Shown here: positions 18,016 to 29,477 of the stretch, one piece after another
Layout: every line of letters starts with the position of its first letter
How positions within the stretch are numbered: position 1 is the first letter of the stretch
From: Amphiplicatus metriothermophilus
Lineage (GTDB): Bacteria; Pseudomonadota; Alphaproteobacteria; Caulobacterales; Parvularculaceae
Direction of reading: 5' to 3'
DNA: 64,000 nucleotides
Assembly: GCF_900199215.1 (NCBI RefSeq)
Contig: NZ_FZQA01000001.1
Span: forward strand, 496,001-560,000
Notes under the pieces: model-generated
Told to the model about the DNA's origin: nothing
What the model saw: the letters and a program-made list of their open reading frames with translations, nothing else
The model's database searches: none
Translations under genes and position numbers: made by a program

Positions 18016-18614
18016 TCGTCGTCGGCCTCACCGGCTCCATCGGCATGGGCAAATCGACCGTGCTCGGCATGTTTCGCGCGCTCGGCGCGGCGACCTGGAG
18101 CGCGGACGAGGCCGTGCACAGGCTTTACGCCGAAGGCGGCGCGGCCGTCGGGCCGGTCGGAACGGCCTTTCCCGAAGCGGTCGCGGGCGGCGCGATCGAC
18201 CGCATGCGCCTGTCGAAGATCGTGATGGACGACGCGGAAAAGCTCGCCCGCCTCGAAGCGATCGTTCATCCGCTCGTCGCCGCCGACCGCGCGGCTTTCC
18301 TCGAACGCGCCCGCGCGCAGGGGGCGAAGATCGCGGTTCTCGACGTGCCGCTTCTGTTCGAGACCGGCCAGGAAGGCGATTACGACGCGGTGGTCGTCGT
18401 CTCCGCGCCGGCGGAAATGCAGCGCGCGCGGGTGCTCGGCCGTTCCGGCATGACGGCGCGGAAACTCGACGCCATTCTCGCCCGCCAGACACCGGACGCG
18501 GAGAAAAGGCGGCGCGCGGACTATGTGATCCTCACCGACAAGAGCTTCGATGCGACCCGCGGCGAGGTCGAGATCGTCCTCGCCGATCTTTTCACCCGCT
18601 TCGGGCAGGCGTGA
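18012..18614 (+). CDS. coaE: Dephospho-CoA kinase
   Basis: A 200-aa P-loop kinase catalysing the last step of CoA synthesis. The Walker A is [12 protein letters not shown] at residues 6-17; the CoA-binding region [19 protein letters not shown] follows. In many alphaproteobacteria dnaQ follows coaE; here egtD lies convergent instead and dnaQ is about 43 kb away. Confidence 0.96.
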   Translation: MIVVGLTGSIGMGKSTVLGMFRALGAATWSADEAVHRLYAEGGAAVGPVGTAFPEAVAGGAIDRMRLSKIVMDDAEKLARLEAIVHPLVAADRAAFLERARAQGAKIAVLDVPLLFETGQEGDYDAVVVVSAPAEMQRARVLGRSGMTARKLDAILARQTPDAEKRRRADYVILTDKSFDATRGEVEIVLADLFTRFGQA

Positions 18615-18625
18615 GAAACTCGAGC

Positions 18626-19603
18626 CTACGCTTCGAGCAGATGCAGGCTGAATAGCCGGCCCTCGTCCGTATAGCGCGCTTTCGAGGAAAAGCCGGCGGC
18701 GCGGGCGAGGGCGGCGAATTCCTCGAGGCCGTATTTGTGGGAGTTCTCCACATGGATGCGCTCGCCGTCGGCGAAGGAGAAGACGCGCCCGCCCGCGCGG
18801 GCGCGCTGCGCGCCGCGGGCGACGAGATGCATCTCCACGCGGCCCGCTTCGGGATTCCAGCGCGCCTCGTAGTCGAAGCGGGCGAGATCGAAATCGCCGC
18901 GGAGCTCGGCGTTGGCGCGCGCGAGGATGTTCTTGATGAAGGCCTCCGTCACGCCGGCCGCGTCGTCATAGGCCGCTTCGAGCATGGCTGGGTTCTTCTT
19001 CAGGTCGACGCCGACCAGCATCAGCCCGCCGGGGCCGAGTCGGACGCGCCAGGCGCCGAGCAGGGCCTTCGCTTCGGCCCGCGAGAGATTGCCGATGGTC
19101 GAGCCGGGAAAGAAGCCGATCCGCCGGCCCTCCGTATGGGGAAGATCGAACGGCGCGGCGTAGTCGGCGCACAGCGCGACGACGCGAAGGCCGGGATAGT
19201 CCGCGGCGATGCGCGCCGCGGCCGCGCGCAGATGCTGCCGGCTGACGTCCACCGGCATATAGGCGCCCGGCCGGTCGAGCCGGTCGAGCAGAATGCGCGT
19301 CTTGACGCTCGAGCCGGAGCCGAGCTCGACGAGCGCTGCGTGCGGGCCGGCCGCCGCGGCGATTTCGCCGGCGCGCGCCTTCAGGAGCCGCGTCTCCGTG
19401 CGGGTCGGGTAATATTCCGGCAGCGTGCAGATCTCGTCGAACAGGGCCGAGCCGCGCGCGTCATACAGAAAGCGGCAGGGCACGGCCTTGTCGCGCCGGC
19501 TCATGCCGGCGAGGAAGGCTTCCTCGAAGCTCTCGTCGCGCGCGGCGAGGTCGATGAACTCTACGGCGGGCGTCGCGGCGGGGCGGGGAGCGGGTTTAAG
19601 CAT
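18626..19603 (-). CDS. egtD: L-histidine N-alpha-methyltransferase EgtD
   Basis: A 325-aa SAM-dependent enzyme trimethylating histidine to hercynine, the first step of ergothioneine synthesis. FLYDARGSALFDEICTLPEY and PTRTETRLLK near the N-terminus and the SAM motif LVELGSGSSVKTRILL are family hallmarks. Its start overlaps the 3' end of egtB by 8 bp, so egtB-egtD form a coupled pair. No egtC or egtA is next to it, which suggests a route where EgtB takes a free thiol directly and a lyase gene lies elsewhere. Confidence 0.94.
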   Translation of the reverse strand: MLKPAPRPAATPAVEFIDLAARDESFEEAFLAGMSRRDKAVPCRFLYDARGSALFDEICTLPEYYPTRTETRLLKARAGEIAAAAGPHAALVELGSGSSVKTRILLDRLDRPGAYMPVDVSRQHLRAAAARIAADYPGLRVVALCADYAAPFDLPHTEGRRIGFFPGSTIGNLSRAEAKALLGAWRVRLGPGGLMLVGVDLKKNPAMLEAAYDDAAGVTEAFIKNILARANAELRGDFDLARFDYEARWNPEAGRVEMHLVARGAQRARAGGRVFSFADGERIHVENSHKYGLEEFAALARAAGFSSKARYTDEGRLFSLHLLEA

Positions 19604-20897
19604 CGTCGGCGAGCCTTATGCCGGAGAAAGCCCAGCGCGCGCCAGGCGGGAAGAAGTTGCGATAGGTCGCGCGGATGTGGGCCGCGGGGGTGACCGCCGC
19701 CCCGCCGCGCAGCACCATCTGGCCGGACATGAACTTGCCGTTATACTCCCCGACCGCGCCGGCGGCGGGCCTGAAGCCAGGATAGGGCGTATACGGAGAC
19801 TGCGTCCACTCCCAGACGTCGCCGAACATCTGCCGCAGGCCCGCGTCCGGCTTCGCCGGCAGGGGATGAAACGCGCCGGCCTCGCGGAAATTGCCTTGCG
19901 CGGCGGCCCCGTCCGGCAGGCGCGCGGCCGCCGCCTCCCATTCGGCCTCGCGCGGCAGGCGCCGGCCCGCCCAGCGCGCGAAGGCGTCGGCCTCGTAATA
20001 GCTGACATGACAGACCGGCTCGACCGAGTTCATGGGCTGCTCGCCGGCGAGGGTGAAGACGCGCCAGCCCCCGTCGTCGTCGCGCCGCCAGTAAAGCGGC
20101 GCGGTCCAGCCCTCGGCGCAAACGGCCGCCCAGCCGTCCGACAGCCACAATTCGGGCCGCTCATAGCCGCCGTCCTCGATGAAGGCGCAATATTCCGCAT
20201 TCGTCACGAGACGATCGGCGAGCCGGAAGGGTTCGAGCCAGGCCTTGTGACGCGGGCTTTCGTTGTCGAAGGCGAAGCCGTCTCCGTCATGGCCGATTTC
20301 GTACAGTCCGCCCTCGAACGATTCCCAGCCCATGGGAGCGGCGCTGCGCGCCTCGTGCGGCGCGTAGGGCCGGTAAGCGGGCTTCAGGGGGTTCATCGAG
20401 AAGACGTGCTTTATGTCCATCAGGATCAGCTCCTGATGCTGCTCTTCGTGATGGAGGCCGAGCTCGACCAGCGGCGCGGCTTCGGCCCACGTCGCAGCCG
20501 GCGCGGTCTCGATGAAGCGCGCCATCGCGCCGTCCACATGCGCGCGATAGCGATGGATGTCGGCCAGGGCGGGCCGGGTCAGCAGCCCGCGCTCCGGGCG
20601 CGGATGGCGCGCGCCGACCGCCTCGTAATAGGAATTGAACAGATAGCCGTAGTCGGGATCGAAGGGCGCGTAGCCGGCGGCCGACGGCTGGAGGATGAAG
20701 GTTTCGAAAAACCATGTCGTATGGGCGAGATGCCATTTCGTCGGGCTGACGTCGGGCATCGACTGGACCTGCTGGTCCTCCGCCGACAGCGGCGCGGCGA
20801 GCGTCATGGCGTCGGCGCGGACCCGCTCGTAGCGCGCGCGCCAGGCGGCGCGATCGTCAGGCGGGGGAAGCGGCGAAGGTCGGGAAAGGAGCGGCAT
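19596..20897 (-). CDS. egtB: Ergothioneine biosynthesis sulfoxide synthase EgtB
   Basis: A 433-aa non-heme iron enzyme that couples hercynine to a thiol with O2. The N-terminal DinB-like domain has TKWHLAHTTWFFETF and the iron-binding HxxxH in GLHHEEQHQELIL. The C-terminal SUMF1/FGE-fold domain spans about residues 195-430 and ends WAFSGIRLADD. It is a third SUMF1-fold protein in the window, but the DinB part separates it from the TIR-like pair. First gene of egtB-egtD. Confidence 0.94.
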   Translation of the reverse strand: MPLLSRPSPLPPPDDRAAWRARYERVRADAMTLAAPLSAEDQQVQSMPDVSPTKWHLAHTTWFFETFILQPSAAGYAPFDPDYGYLFNSYYEAVGARHPRPERGLLTRPALADIHRYRAHVDGAMARFIETAPAATWAEAAPLVELGLHHEEQHQELILMDIKHVFSMNPLKPAYRPYAPHEARSAAPMGWESFEGGLYEIGHDGDGFAFDNESPRHKAWLEPFRLADRLVTNAEYCAFIEDGGYERPELWLSDGWAAVCAEGWTAPLYWRRDDDGGWRVFTLAGEQPMNSVEPVCHVSYYEADAFARWAGRRLPREAEWEAAAARLPDGAAAQGNFREAGAFHPLPAKPDAGLRQMFGDVWEWTQSPYTPYPGFRPAAGAVGEYNGKFMSGQMVLRGGAAVTPAAHIRATYRNFFPPGARWAFSGIRLADDA

Positions 20898-21235
20898 GAT
20901 TGTCTTTCCGGGGGGCCTCTTTCGGCCCCTGCGCTGCCGGGGGCGACATTAAAGAGGACCGGGGCGCGAGATGCAAATGAATCAGGTGCGGGAAAAGGCG
21001 TTGCTCAAGGGTCTGATCGAGGGGCCGGGCGTGGCGGTTGCGTCAATTCATCCGTAGGCGAATCGACTGGGCGGCTGGAATCGGCGCCGGCGGGCGGGCG
21101 TCGTCCCGGCCGCGACGGGCCTTCGGCTCCATGGCGGCGGGCGAAAGCGGGCGGGATCCGCGCGCCGGCCGGGACGACAGGGCGAGCCTAACCGGAAAAG
21201 GTGACAGTTTTTGTCAGCAGGGCGGGGCGCAGAAA
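20898..21235. other. Non-coding region upstream of egtB
   Basis: No credible gene. A short dyad TGACA-GTTTT-TGTCA at 21202-21216 stands out and could be a small operator, but it lies about 300 bp from egtB. A + strand open frame across this region has no family features and shares its 3' part with repeat copy C. Confidence 0.45.
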
Positions 21236-21382
21236 TTGGAGATTAAAGGCCTTCGTCGTCCCGGATGCGGCGGGACTCGGCGCCTGCCGCGCGCGATCCC
21301 GGGTCTGCATCGCATCATCGATGATGCTGCAATGCGTCCGGGACGACAGGCCCTCTTCCTAATCCCTAATCCCCAATCCCTC
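21236..21382 (-). repeat. Dispersed palindromic intergenic repeat, copy C (short, inverted)
   Basis: The right end CCTCTTCCTAATCCCTAATC is the reverse complement of the left end of copies D, E and F, so this copy is inverted. It keeps the hairpin with GATCCCGGGTCTGCAT and ATGCGTCCGGGACGAC but is about 40-65 bp shorter than the others. Confidence 0.8.
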
Positions 21383-21392
21383 ACCCTTGGCG

Positions 21393-23285
21393 CTACCAGC
21401 CGCACTGGCGGTCGGCGTTCTGTTCTTTCAGCCAGTCCATCAGCGGGGCGAAATATTCGACCACCGCCGAGCCGTCCATTTGGCGCGAGCCGGTAAAGGC
21501 CTCGAGCGCTTCGGGCCAGGGCCGGGAGGCGCCCATCTCCAGCATGGCCTTGAACTTCTCGCCGACCTCTTTCGATCCGTAGAAGGAGCACCGGTGCAGC
21601 GGGCCTTCCCAGCCGATCTGGTCGCAGGCCGCCTTGTAGAACTGGAACTGCAGGATATGCGCGAGGAAATAGCGCATATAGGGCACGTTGTTCGGCACGT
21701 GATACTTCGAGCCCGGATCGAACGCGTCCGCGCCGCGTTCGGCCGGCGGGCGGATTCCCTGATACTGGGTCCTGAGCGCCCACCACCCGTCATTGTACTG
21801 ATCGGGCGAAAGCGCGCCGGAAAAAGCCTGCCACCGCCACTTGTCGACGACGAGGCCGAAGGGCAGGAAGGCGATCTTGTCGAGCGCGCGGCTCATCAGG
21901 AGTCCGAGATCTGCGTCGGCGTCCGGGACCTCCTCGATGAGCCCGATCTGCTTGAGATATTCCGGCGTGATCGACAGCGCGATCATGTCGCCGATCGCTT
22001 CGTGGAAGCCGTCATGGGCGCCGGCGCGGTGGAGCGTCGACTGCTCCTTGTAGGCGCGCTGGTAGAAATTGTGGCCGAGTTCGTGATGCAGCGTGCGGAA
22101 ATCCTCGGCGTTGACCTTGGTGCACATCTTGATGCGCAGATCGTCCTTGTCGTCGAGATTCCAGGCCGAGGCGTGGCACACGACCTCGCGCCCTTCCGGC
22201 TTGACGATCTGCGATCGTTCCCAGAAGGTCTCGGGCAGCGGCTCGAAGCCGAGGGAGGCGAAGAAGGCTTCGGCCGTGCGCGTCATTTTCTCCGGCGTGT
22301 AGCCCTTCTCGACGAGAAGCGCGTCGAGGTCGATCGGCTCGCCGGCGCCTTCCGGCGCGACGATGTCGGCGAGCGGCGCCCAGGACTGCGCCCACATATT
22401 GCCGAGCAGGTCGGCGCGGATCGGCTGGTCGAGGGGGACGACCGCGTCGCCGTAGCGCTCGTTGAGCTTGGCGCGCACATGACAGTGCAGCTCGTCGTAA
22501 AGGGGCTTCACCTGGCCCCATAGCCGGTCGACCTCCTCGGCGAAGGCGTCCGGCTCCATGTCGTAGCCCGAGCGCCACATCTCGCCGACGTCGGAGAAAC
22601 CAAGCTCGCGCGCGCCTTCATTGGCGATCTCGACGAGGCGCACGTAATCCGCCTTCATGGCCTTGGCGACCTCGCGCCATTTCGTCCAGACCTCGGCGAG
22701 CTTGGCCGGGTCGCGCAGGGTCCGCATCAGGACTTCGGTTTCGTCCTGGGGCACGGTCTCGCCTTCGAACTCGATCTTGCCGGTCGAATAGACCGCGCTG
22801 AGCCGCGTCGTGATCTCGGCGAGCTCGCCGGCCGCGCCTTCCGCGGTCGGCGCCGGCAGGGTGATCCCGGCGCGCACCATGTCCATCTTGCGCTTGAGGT
22901 CGGCGGGCAGGTCCAGGCCGTCGAAGCGTTTCGTTTCGTTGGCGAAATCGACTGCGACCTGGGTGAGCTTTTCGCTCATCTGGGTGGCCAGCCAGTTGGT
23001 GTCGTAATTGATGTAGGTCGCCTGCACCCAATAGGTGCGCGCGGCCGCCTCGTTAAGCTCGGCGTAGGTCTTCTCCACCCGGTCGATGAAGGCGCGCGCG
23101 TCCTCGACCGTGGCCGGCCCGGCCGGCGCCTCCTTCGGCCCGTAGGCGCGGGGCGCTTCGGCCCCGTCGGCGAGGGACCCGCCGGGGGCGGGGGTTTCGT
23201 TCTGGCCGCCGCAAGCCGCGGCGAGCGCGAGCGCGGAGACGGTCGCAAGCGCCCCGACGGCGCGGCGGAGAGCGAATAGACGCAT
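21393..23285 (-). CDS. M2-family peptidyl-dipeptidase (ACE-like) lipoprotein
   Basis: A 630-aa zinc metallopeptidase of family M2 (angiotensin-converting enzyme type). The N-terminal lipoprotein signal ends LALAAACGG. The zinc site is HHELGHNFYQRAY (HExxH), followed by GFHEAIGDMIALS supplying the third ligand Glu. The length is normal for bacterial M2 enzymes. It probably clips dipeptides from peptide C-termini in the periplasm. ATG 23285 was chosen at the signal peptide; the open frame further upstream lies in repeat copy D. Single gene. Confidence 0.92.
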   Translation of the reverse strand: MRLFALRRAVGALATVSALALAAACGGQNETPAPGGSLADGAEAPRAYGPKEAPAGPATVEDARAFIDRVEKTYAELNEAAARTYWVQATYINYDTNWLATQMSEKLTQVAVDFANETKRFDGLDLPADLKRKMDMVRAGITLPAPTAEGAAGELAEITTRLSAVYSTGKIEFEGETVPQDETEVLMRTLRDPAKLAEVWTKWREVAKAMKADYVRLVEIANEGARELGFSDVGEMWRSGYDMEPDAFAEEVDRLWGQVKPLYDELHCHVRAKLNERYGDAVVPLDQPIRADLLGNMWAQSWAPLADIVAPEGAGEPIDLDALLVEKGYTPEKMTRTAEAFFASLGFEPLPETFWERSQIVKPEGREVVCHASAWNLDDKDDLRIKMCTKVNAEDFRTLHHELGHNFYQRAYKEQSTLHRAGAHDGFHEAIGDMIALSITPEYLKQIGLIEEVPDADADLGLLMSRALDKIAFLPFGLVVDKWRWQAFSGALSPDQYNDGWWALRTQYQGIRPPAERGADAFDPGSKYHVPNNVPYMRYFLAHILQFQFYKAACDQIGWEGPLHRCSFYGSKEVGEKFKAMLEMGASRPWPEALEAFTGSRQMDGSAVVEYFAPLMDWLKEQNADRQCGW

Positions 23286-23373
23286 GAGGATCACCCGAAG
23301 TTGCTTTTCTGTCCCGAAGTTTGGCCGGGACGGTAAAGCAAGGCGCGGCGAAGGGCAAAAGGGGCGGCGAGGG

Positions 23374-23580
23374 GGCAGGGATTGGGGATTAGGGATTAGG
23401 AAGAAGGGCCCGTCATCCCGGGCGCATTGCGGCATCTTCGATGATGCGATGCAGACCCGGGATCGTGCGCGGCAGGCGCGGCGTTTGCGGACAGCGGTCC
23501 CGGACCAGCAGCGCCGCGCCGCGCGCTGCGCCGCATCCGGGACGACGCACGTCTCTAATCCCAAATCCCCAATCCCTGCC
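23374..23580 (+). repeat. Dispersed palindromic intergenic repeat, copy D
   Basis: Ends GGGATTGGGGATTAGGGATTAGG (positions 23379-23400) and CTAATCCCAAATCCCCAATCCC are near-perfect inverses. The core contains GCATCTTCGATGATGCGATGC, GACCCGGGATCG and CATCCGGGACGACGCA. It sits between the M2 peptidase and the protease gene. Confidence 0.85.
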
Positions 23581-23583
23581 CGC

Positions 23584-24117
23584 TCACCCGCGCAGGACGA
23601 GCTCGCCGCCGCGGGCTTCGACGCTGTCGAGCCGCGACAGGAAGCTCATGCCGAGCAGGTTGATCCCCAGCTGATCGTCGGCCAGCACGAAAGCCTTGAC
23701 GTTCTCCACCCGCAGGGGGCCGATCTCGATCGCGTCGACATAGACGAGCGCGGCCCTGGTCTCGCCGTTCGCGGTGCGCACCGGATGGGAAAAGTCCGTC
23801 CACGCCGTATGGATGCCTGCGGCGCGGGCGTCGGATTCGCGCAGGGCCACGAAGCCCGCGCCCGTATCCACCAGAAACGGCGCCGGCGCGTTGTTGACCG
23901 CGGCGGTCACGTAGAACTGCTGGTCGCGCGCGGCCGGCACGCGCACCTCGTCGACGAAGCCGGCATAGACGTCGGAAAGGCGTCCCGGCGCGGCCGCCGC
24001 GAGCCGCGGCGGATTCGCGTTCGTCTCGGCCGCGCCGGGCGCGGCGTCTTCGAACTGGCGCACGGCGCCGATGGAAAGAAGCACGACGGCGACTGCGGCC
24101 GCGATTTCTGCGCGCAT
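23584..24117 (-). CDS. Retropepsin-like aspartic protease (TIGR02281-type), membrane-anchored
   Basis: A 177-aa protein with one N-terminal transmembrane segment (AEIAAAVAVVLLSIGAV) and a pepsin-like half-barrel with the catalytic motif FLVDTGAGFVAL. INLLGMSFLSRLDS near the C-terminus is the second family landmark. Such proteins act as homodimers in the periplasm or membrane. ATG 24117 was chosen so that the TM segment is N-terminal. Substrate unknown. The stop lies immediately beside repeat copy D. Confidence 0.85.
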   Translation of the reverse strand: MRAEIAAAVAVVLLSIGAVRQFEDAAPGAAETNANPPRLAAAAPGRLSDVYAGFVDEVRVPAARDQQFYVTAAVNNAPAPFLVDTGAGFVALRESDARAAGIHTAWTDFSHPVRTANGETRAALVYVDAIEIGPLRVENVKAFVLADDQLGINLLGMSFLSRLDSVEARGGELVLRG

Positions 24118-24302
24118 GGATCGGGTCCTTCCTCGCGCGACAGGCTGGCGCATTCCGGTTAAGGAAGAACCGACGGGCGTGGTTAACGGGAGGCTTCCGC
24201 AGACCGCCGAACTGGCGGAAATACGCGGCGAACGGGGCCGGCCGGGGATGACGGCCGGCCCGGCGTTTTCATCCGTCTACAGATATTTGAGAGGCCGCGC
24301 CG

Positions 24303-24689
24303 TCAGCGATCGGCCCTTCCCCGCCCGCCGCGCAGGAGCCGCGCCGCGCTGAGGACGCCGCCGAGCCGGCTTGCGCGGGTCTGAAGTTCTTCGATCAGCA
24401 AATCGCTGGCGCGGGCCGGCGCGGCGAGCGCGCGCCAGGCGCGCAGCAGCGCGTAAGCGATGATCGCCGCGCCGACGGCCGCGGCCGCGGCGGCGATCCA
24501 GCCGCTCGCGGCGCCGTATACGGCCCAGGCGGCGGCCCCGCCCAGCGCGGCGACGAAACACCAGCCGACGGCTTTCGCGGCGGCGATCATCCGGCCGAGC
24601 CGGCCGTCCCAGGCGGCGATCTTTTCGTGCTCTCTTACGGCGCTCAGCCGGTCGGCGGCCTCTTTCAGTCGTTCAAGCGGCGCGTCCAT
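24303..24689 (-). CDS. Small membrane protein of unknown function
   Basis: A 128-aa protein with a charged N-terminus (MDAPLERLKEAADRLSAVRE), two predicted transmembrane helices (about residues 43-63 and 65-85) and a charged helical C-terminus with ASDLLIEELQTRASRLGG. I do not recognise a family. Codon usage is consistent with neighbours. It is divergent from dnaK, 361 bp away. Confidence 0.55.
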   Translation of the reverse strand: MDAPLERLKEAADRLSAVREHEKIAAWDGRLGRMIAAAKAVGWCFVAALGGAAAWAVYGAASGWIAAAAAAVGAAIIAYALLRAWRALAAPARASDLLIEELQTRASRLGGVLSAARLLRGGRGRADR

Positions 24690-25050
24690 GTCTGGCTCCC
24701 CTGCTGTCGCACGCACGCTGGGCGAAAATCGTAACGGAAGGGTTGTCGCGCGCCCCCTCGGGCCGCCGCGCCGCGCGGCGATCCGTCCGGCCGGGCCGGC
24801 GCTGCGCGATCAGGCCCGTATAAATGCTCCGTCCCCGCCTCCGGCGGGTTGCGGGGCCGAAACGGCCTGCCTATATGCCCTTGCGAACGGCGTCGCTGAC
24901 GGGCGGAAAACGGGCGGCGGCGCTTTATAGCAAGGATCAGGGGCCGTCCCTTCCGGACGCTTGCGGACGTTCGCGCGCCTCTTCCAGGCGGCGGACCTGC
25001 GCGCCAAGGTTCGGAGCAAGCGGGCGGCTCGCTCGCGAGGAGAACAAGGC
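24690..25050. other. dnaK upstream region
   Basis: A 361-bp gap between the divergent small membrane protein gene and dnaK. No CIRCE-type inverted repeat was seen. It holds a weak heat-shock promoter candidate (24848-24876) and a good ribosome site AGGAGAACAAGGC before dnaK; nothing else was recognised. Confidence 0.5.
24848..24876 (+). promoter_or_regulatory. Candidate sigma-32-type promoter for dnaK
   Basis: GTTG-N18-CCTATAT resembles the alphaproteobacterial heat-shock consensus CTTG-N17/18-CYTAT-T with one mismatch in the -35. It lies 175 bp before the dnaK ATG. The match is short and may be chance. Confidence 0.25.
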
Positions 25051-26970
<1,920 letters not shown>

Positions 26971-26991
26971 GGCGAAATCGCGAAGGGCGAG

Positions 26992-27029
26992 TCGTGAATG
27001 GTTGACGCGCGCGTTCCATTCACGATTTT
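26992..27029 (+). terminator. Stem-loop with T-tract between dnaK and dnaJ
   Basis: TCGTGAATGG and CCATTCACGA form a perfect 10-bp stem with a 14-base loop, followed directly by TTTT. GGCGAA/TTCGCC can extend the pairing outward. It fits a partial terminator that lowers dnaJ expression relative to dnaK. Confidence 0.6.
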
Positions 27030-27071
27030 GCAACTTCGCCATTTACCCCGTTGAGGGCCGCGCGGAGGCTT

Positions 27072-28220
27072 ATGGCGCAGCAGTGCTATTACGACATTCT
27101 GAATGTCGACCGCGGCGCCGACCAGGCGGCCATCAAGGCCGCCTTCCGCAAGGCCGCGCTCAAATACCACCCCGACCGCAACCGCGACGATCCGTCCGCG
27201 GAGCAGAAGTTCAAGGAGATCAACGAGGCCTACGAGATCCTTTCGGATCCGCAAAAGCGCGCCGCCTATGACCGCTACGGCCGCGCCGCCTTCAACGGCG
27301 GCCTGAACGGCGCGCACGGGTTCGGCGGACCGCACGGCTTCAGCGCGGCCTCCTTCGCCGACGTCTTCGACGACATTTTCGGCGAGTTCATGGGCCCGCG
27401 CGCCCGCGCGCGCGGGCCGGGCCGCGGCGCCGACCTCAAATATACGCTCGAGATCACCCTGCGCGAAGCCTTCACCGGCAAGAAGGCCGAAATCGTCGTG
27501 CCCGGCTCGGTCGCCTGCGAGACCTGCTCGGGCTCGGGCGCGCGGCCCGGCGCAGGCCCCTCGACCTGCCAGACCTGCCGGGGCGCGGGTCGGGTGCGCA
27601 TGACCCAGGGCTTCTTCACCATCGAGCGGACGTGTCCGGCCTGCGGCGGGGAAGGCCGCGTGGTGACCGATCCGTGTACGGACTGCCGCGGCCAGGGCAG
27701 GGTGCGCCGCGAGCGCAAGCTCGTCGTCGACGTGCCCGCCGGCATCGAGGACGGCACGCGCATCCGGCTGTCCGGCGAGGGCGAAGCCGGTCCGCGCGGC
27801 GGGCCCGAGGGCGATCTCTACATCTTCGTCAAGGTCCGCGGCCACGAGCTTTTCGAGCGCGACGGCGCCGATCTTTACTGCGAGCTTCCCGTGCCGATGA
27901 CCACCGCCGCCCTCGGCGGCGAGATCGAGGCGCCGACCATCGAAGGCGGCAAGGTCAAGATCTCGATCCCCGAAGGCGTCCAGACCGGCAAGCGCTTCCG
28001 CGTGCGCGGCAAGGGCATGACGCGCCTTCACGACAAGGGCCGCGGCGATCTCTATGTCGAGATCAAGGTCGAAACGCCGGTCGGCCTCAACGCCCGCCAG
28101 AAGGAGCTCCTCAGGCAGTTCTGCGAGGAAGGCGGCGGCGGCGAGGAGTGCTGCCCGCAGTCGAAGGGATTCTTCCAGCGCGCCAGGGCCTTCTGGGAAA
28201 GCATCGCCGACGGGCGATGA
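27072..28220 (+). CDS. dnaJ: Co-chaperone DnaJ (Hsp40)
   Basis: A 382-aa type I J-protein. The J domain carries [10 protein letters not shown] (HPD motif). A short Gly/Phe-type linker follows, then four zinc-finger repeats ([32 protein letters not shown]) and C-terminal client-binding domains. The G/F linker is replaced in part by an Arg/Ala/Gly stretch ([12 protein letters not shown]). ATG 27072 gives the standard start. It stimulates DnaK ATPase and delivers clients. Confidence 0.97.
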   Translation: MAQQCYYDILNVDRGADQAAIKAAFRKAALKYHPDRNRDDPSAEQKFKEINEAYEILSDPQKRAAYDRYGRAAFNGGLNGAHGFGGPHGFSAASFADVFDDIFGEFMGPRARARGPGRGADLKYTLEITLREAFTGKKAEIVVPGSVACETCSGSGARPGAGPSTCQTCRGAGRVRMTQGFFTIERTCPACGGEGRVVTDPCTDCRGQGRVRRERKLVVDVPAGIEDGTRIRLSGEGEAGPRGGPEGDLYIFVKVRGHELFERDGADLYCELPVPMTTAALGGEIEAPTIEGGKVKISIPEGVQTGKRFRVRGKGMTRLHDKGRGDLYVEIKVETPVGLNARQKELLRQFCEEGGGGEECCPQSKGFFQRARAFWESIADGR

Positions 28221-28260
28221 GACCGCCTTCTCCGCCTCGACAAGCTGGCCGGGCTTGGGC

Positions 28261-29418
28261 ATGATCGGCGCACTTATGGCGGTCCCGACCATCGCGCTGA
28301 CATTTCATCCGCTTACAGACGTATTGACGCGGCTGCGCCGGACGGGCCCGCCCGCTGCGATCCTCGCCGCCGCGCTCGCGCTCGCCGCCTGCGCGAGCCA
28401 CCCCCCGCCGCAGGCCCTGCCCGGGCCGGCGGGAAAGCCGGCGCGCGTCGAGATCGACGCCGCGACGGGCATGGCGCGCGCCGAGCTTTCGGTCATGACC
28501 TACAACGTCGCGGGCCTGCCCTGGCCGATCAAGAGCGGCCGCAAGAGGGCCCTGCGCGCCATCGCCGGAGAGATCGCGGCGTTGCATGAGGCGGGGCGCG
28601 CGCCGGACGTGCTGCTGCTGCAGGAGGCGTTCATTCCCGCCGCGGCGGCCGTCGGCGCGCCTTATTCGAACCGCCTGCGCGGCCCGCGCGCGTCCGACCG
28701 CAGCGCGCTCGACGGGCCGCCGCCTGATCCGGAATTCGTCCGCAAGCGGCGCTTCTTCAAGGGCGAGAAGCTGGGCAAGATTCTTTCGAGCGGGCTTTAC
28801 GTCTTCAGCGACTATCCGATCACGGCCGCGCATATGACGCCCTTCGGGCGGCATAGCTGCGCGGGCTATGACTGTCTCGCCAACAAGGGCGCGATGCTGC
28901 TCGAAATCGAGATGCCCGGCGTTCCCGCGCCGGTGCAGATCCTCAACACCCATCTCAACGCCAACGGCGCCTCGGGCGTATCGAAGGCGCGCGCGCTCGT
29001 CGCCCATCAGCGTCAGATCGACGAGATCGCGCTGCTGTTGAAAAAGGCGCTGAATCCCGACCGGCCGTTCATCTACGCCGGCGATTTCAACACGCGCAAT
29101 TCGACGGACCGCTTCGAACACAAGACCGACACGCTTCCCGGCGAGATCGTACGCCGATACTGCGTCAGGGCGGACTCGGGGTGCGAGGTCGCCATGTCCT
29201 GGGACGGCGACGCGCCCTGGCTCGACACGCAGGACCTGCAGGGTTTTTCGAGCGGCGCCGACGTCGCGGTTCGCCCGATCCGGGTCGAGGCGCTGTTCGA
29301 CGCGCCGCGGGACGGGCGGATGCTGTCCGACCACGACGCCTATCTCGTGACCTACGAGCTCGTCTGGCCGGCGGCCGGGGAAAAGCAGGCGGCCGTCGCC
29401 GCCGGCGGTCGGGATTGA
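28261..29418 (+). CDS. Endonuclease/exonuclease/phosphatase-fold lipoprotein (sphingomyelinase-like)
   Basis: A 385-aa protein with a hydrophobic leader and lipobox (ALALAACAS), then an EEP-fold catalytic domain: VMTYNVAGLPWP, LLLQEAF (metal Glu), LNTHLNAN, IYAGDFNTRNS and LSDHDAYLV (catalytic Asp-His). The pattern is nearest to neutral sphingomyelinase-type phosphodiesterases, but the substrate cannot be fixed from sequence. ATG 28261 or ATG 28276 are both possible. Exported and lipid-anchored, between dnaJ and dapB. Confidence 0.8.
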   Translation: MIGALMAVPTIALTFHPLTDVLTRLRRTGPPAAILAAALALAACASHPPPQALPGPAGKPARVEIDAATGMARAELSVMTYNVAGLPWPIKSGRKRALRAIAGEIAALHEAGRAPDVLLLQEAFIPAAAAVGAPYSNRLRGPRASDRSALDGPPPDPEFVRKRRFFKGEKLGKILSSGLYVFSDYPITAAHMTPFGRHSCAGYDCLANKGAMLLEIEMPGVPAPVQILNTHLNANGASGVSKARALVAHQRQIDEIALLLKKALNPDRPFIYAGDFNTRNSTDRFEHKTDTLPGEIVRRYCVRADSGCEVAMSWDGDAPWLDTQDLQGFSSGADVAVRPIRVEALFDAPRDGRMLSDHDAYLVTYELVWPAAGEKQAAVAAGGRD

Positions 29419-29477
29419 CCGGGCGGGCCCGTTCCGGCAAGCGGGCGGCGCACGCAGCTTGAGCGAAAGGGCGCGCC

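Noticed and set aside
21038-21496. A 152-codon + strand open frame between egtB and the M2 peptidase
   Set aside because: Its 3' half is repeat copy C and the end of the peptidase gene; no recognisable domain.
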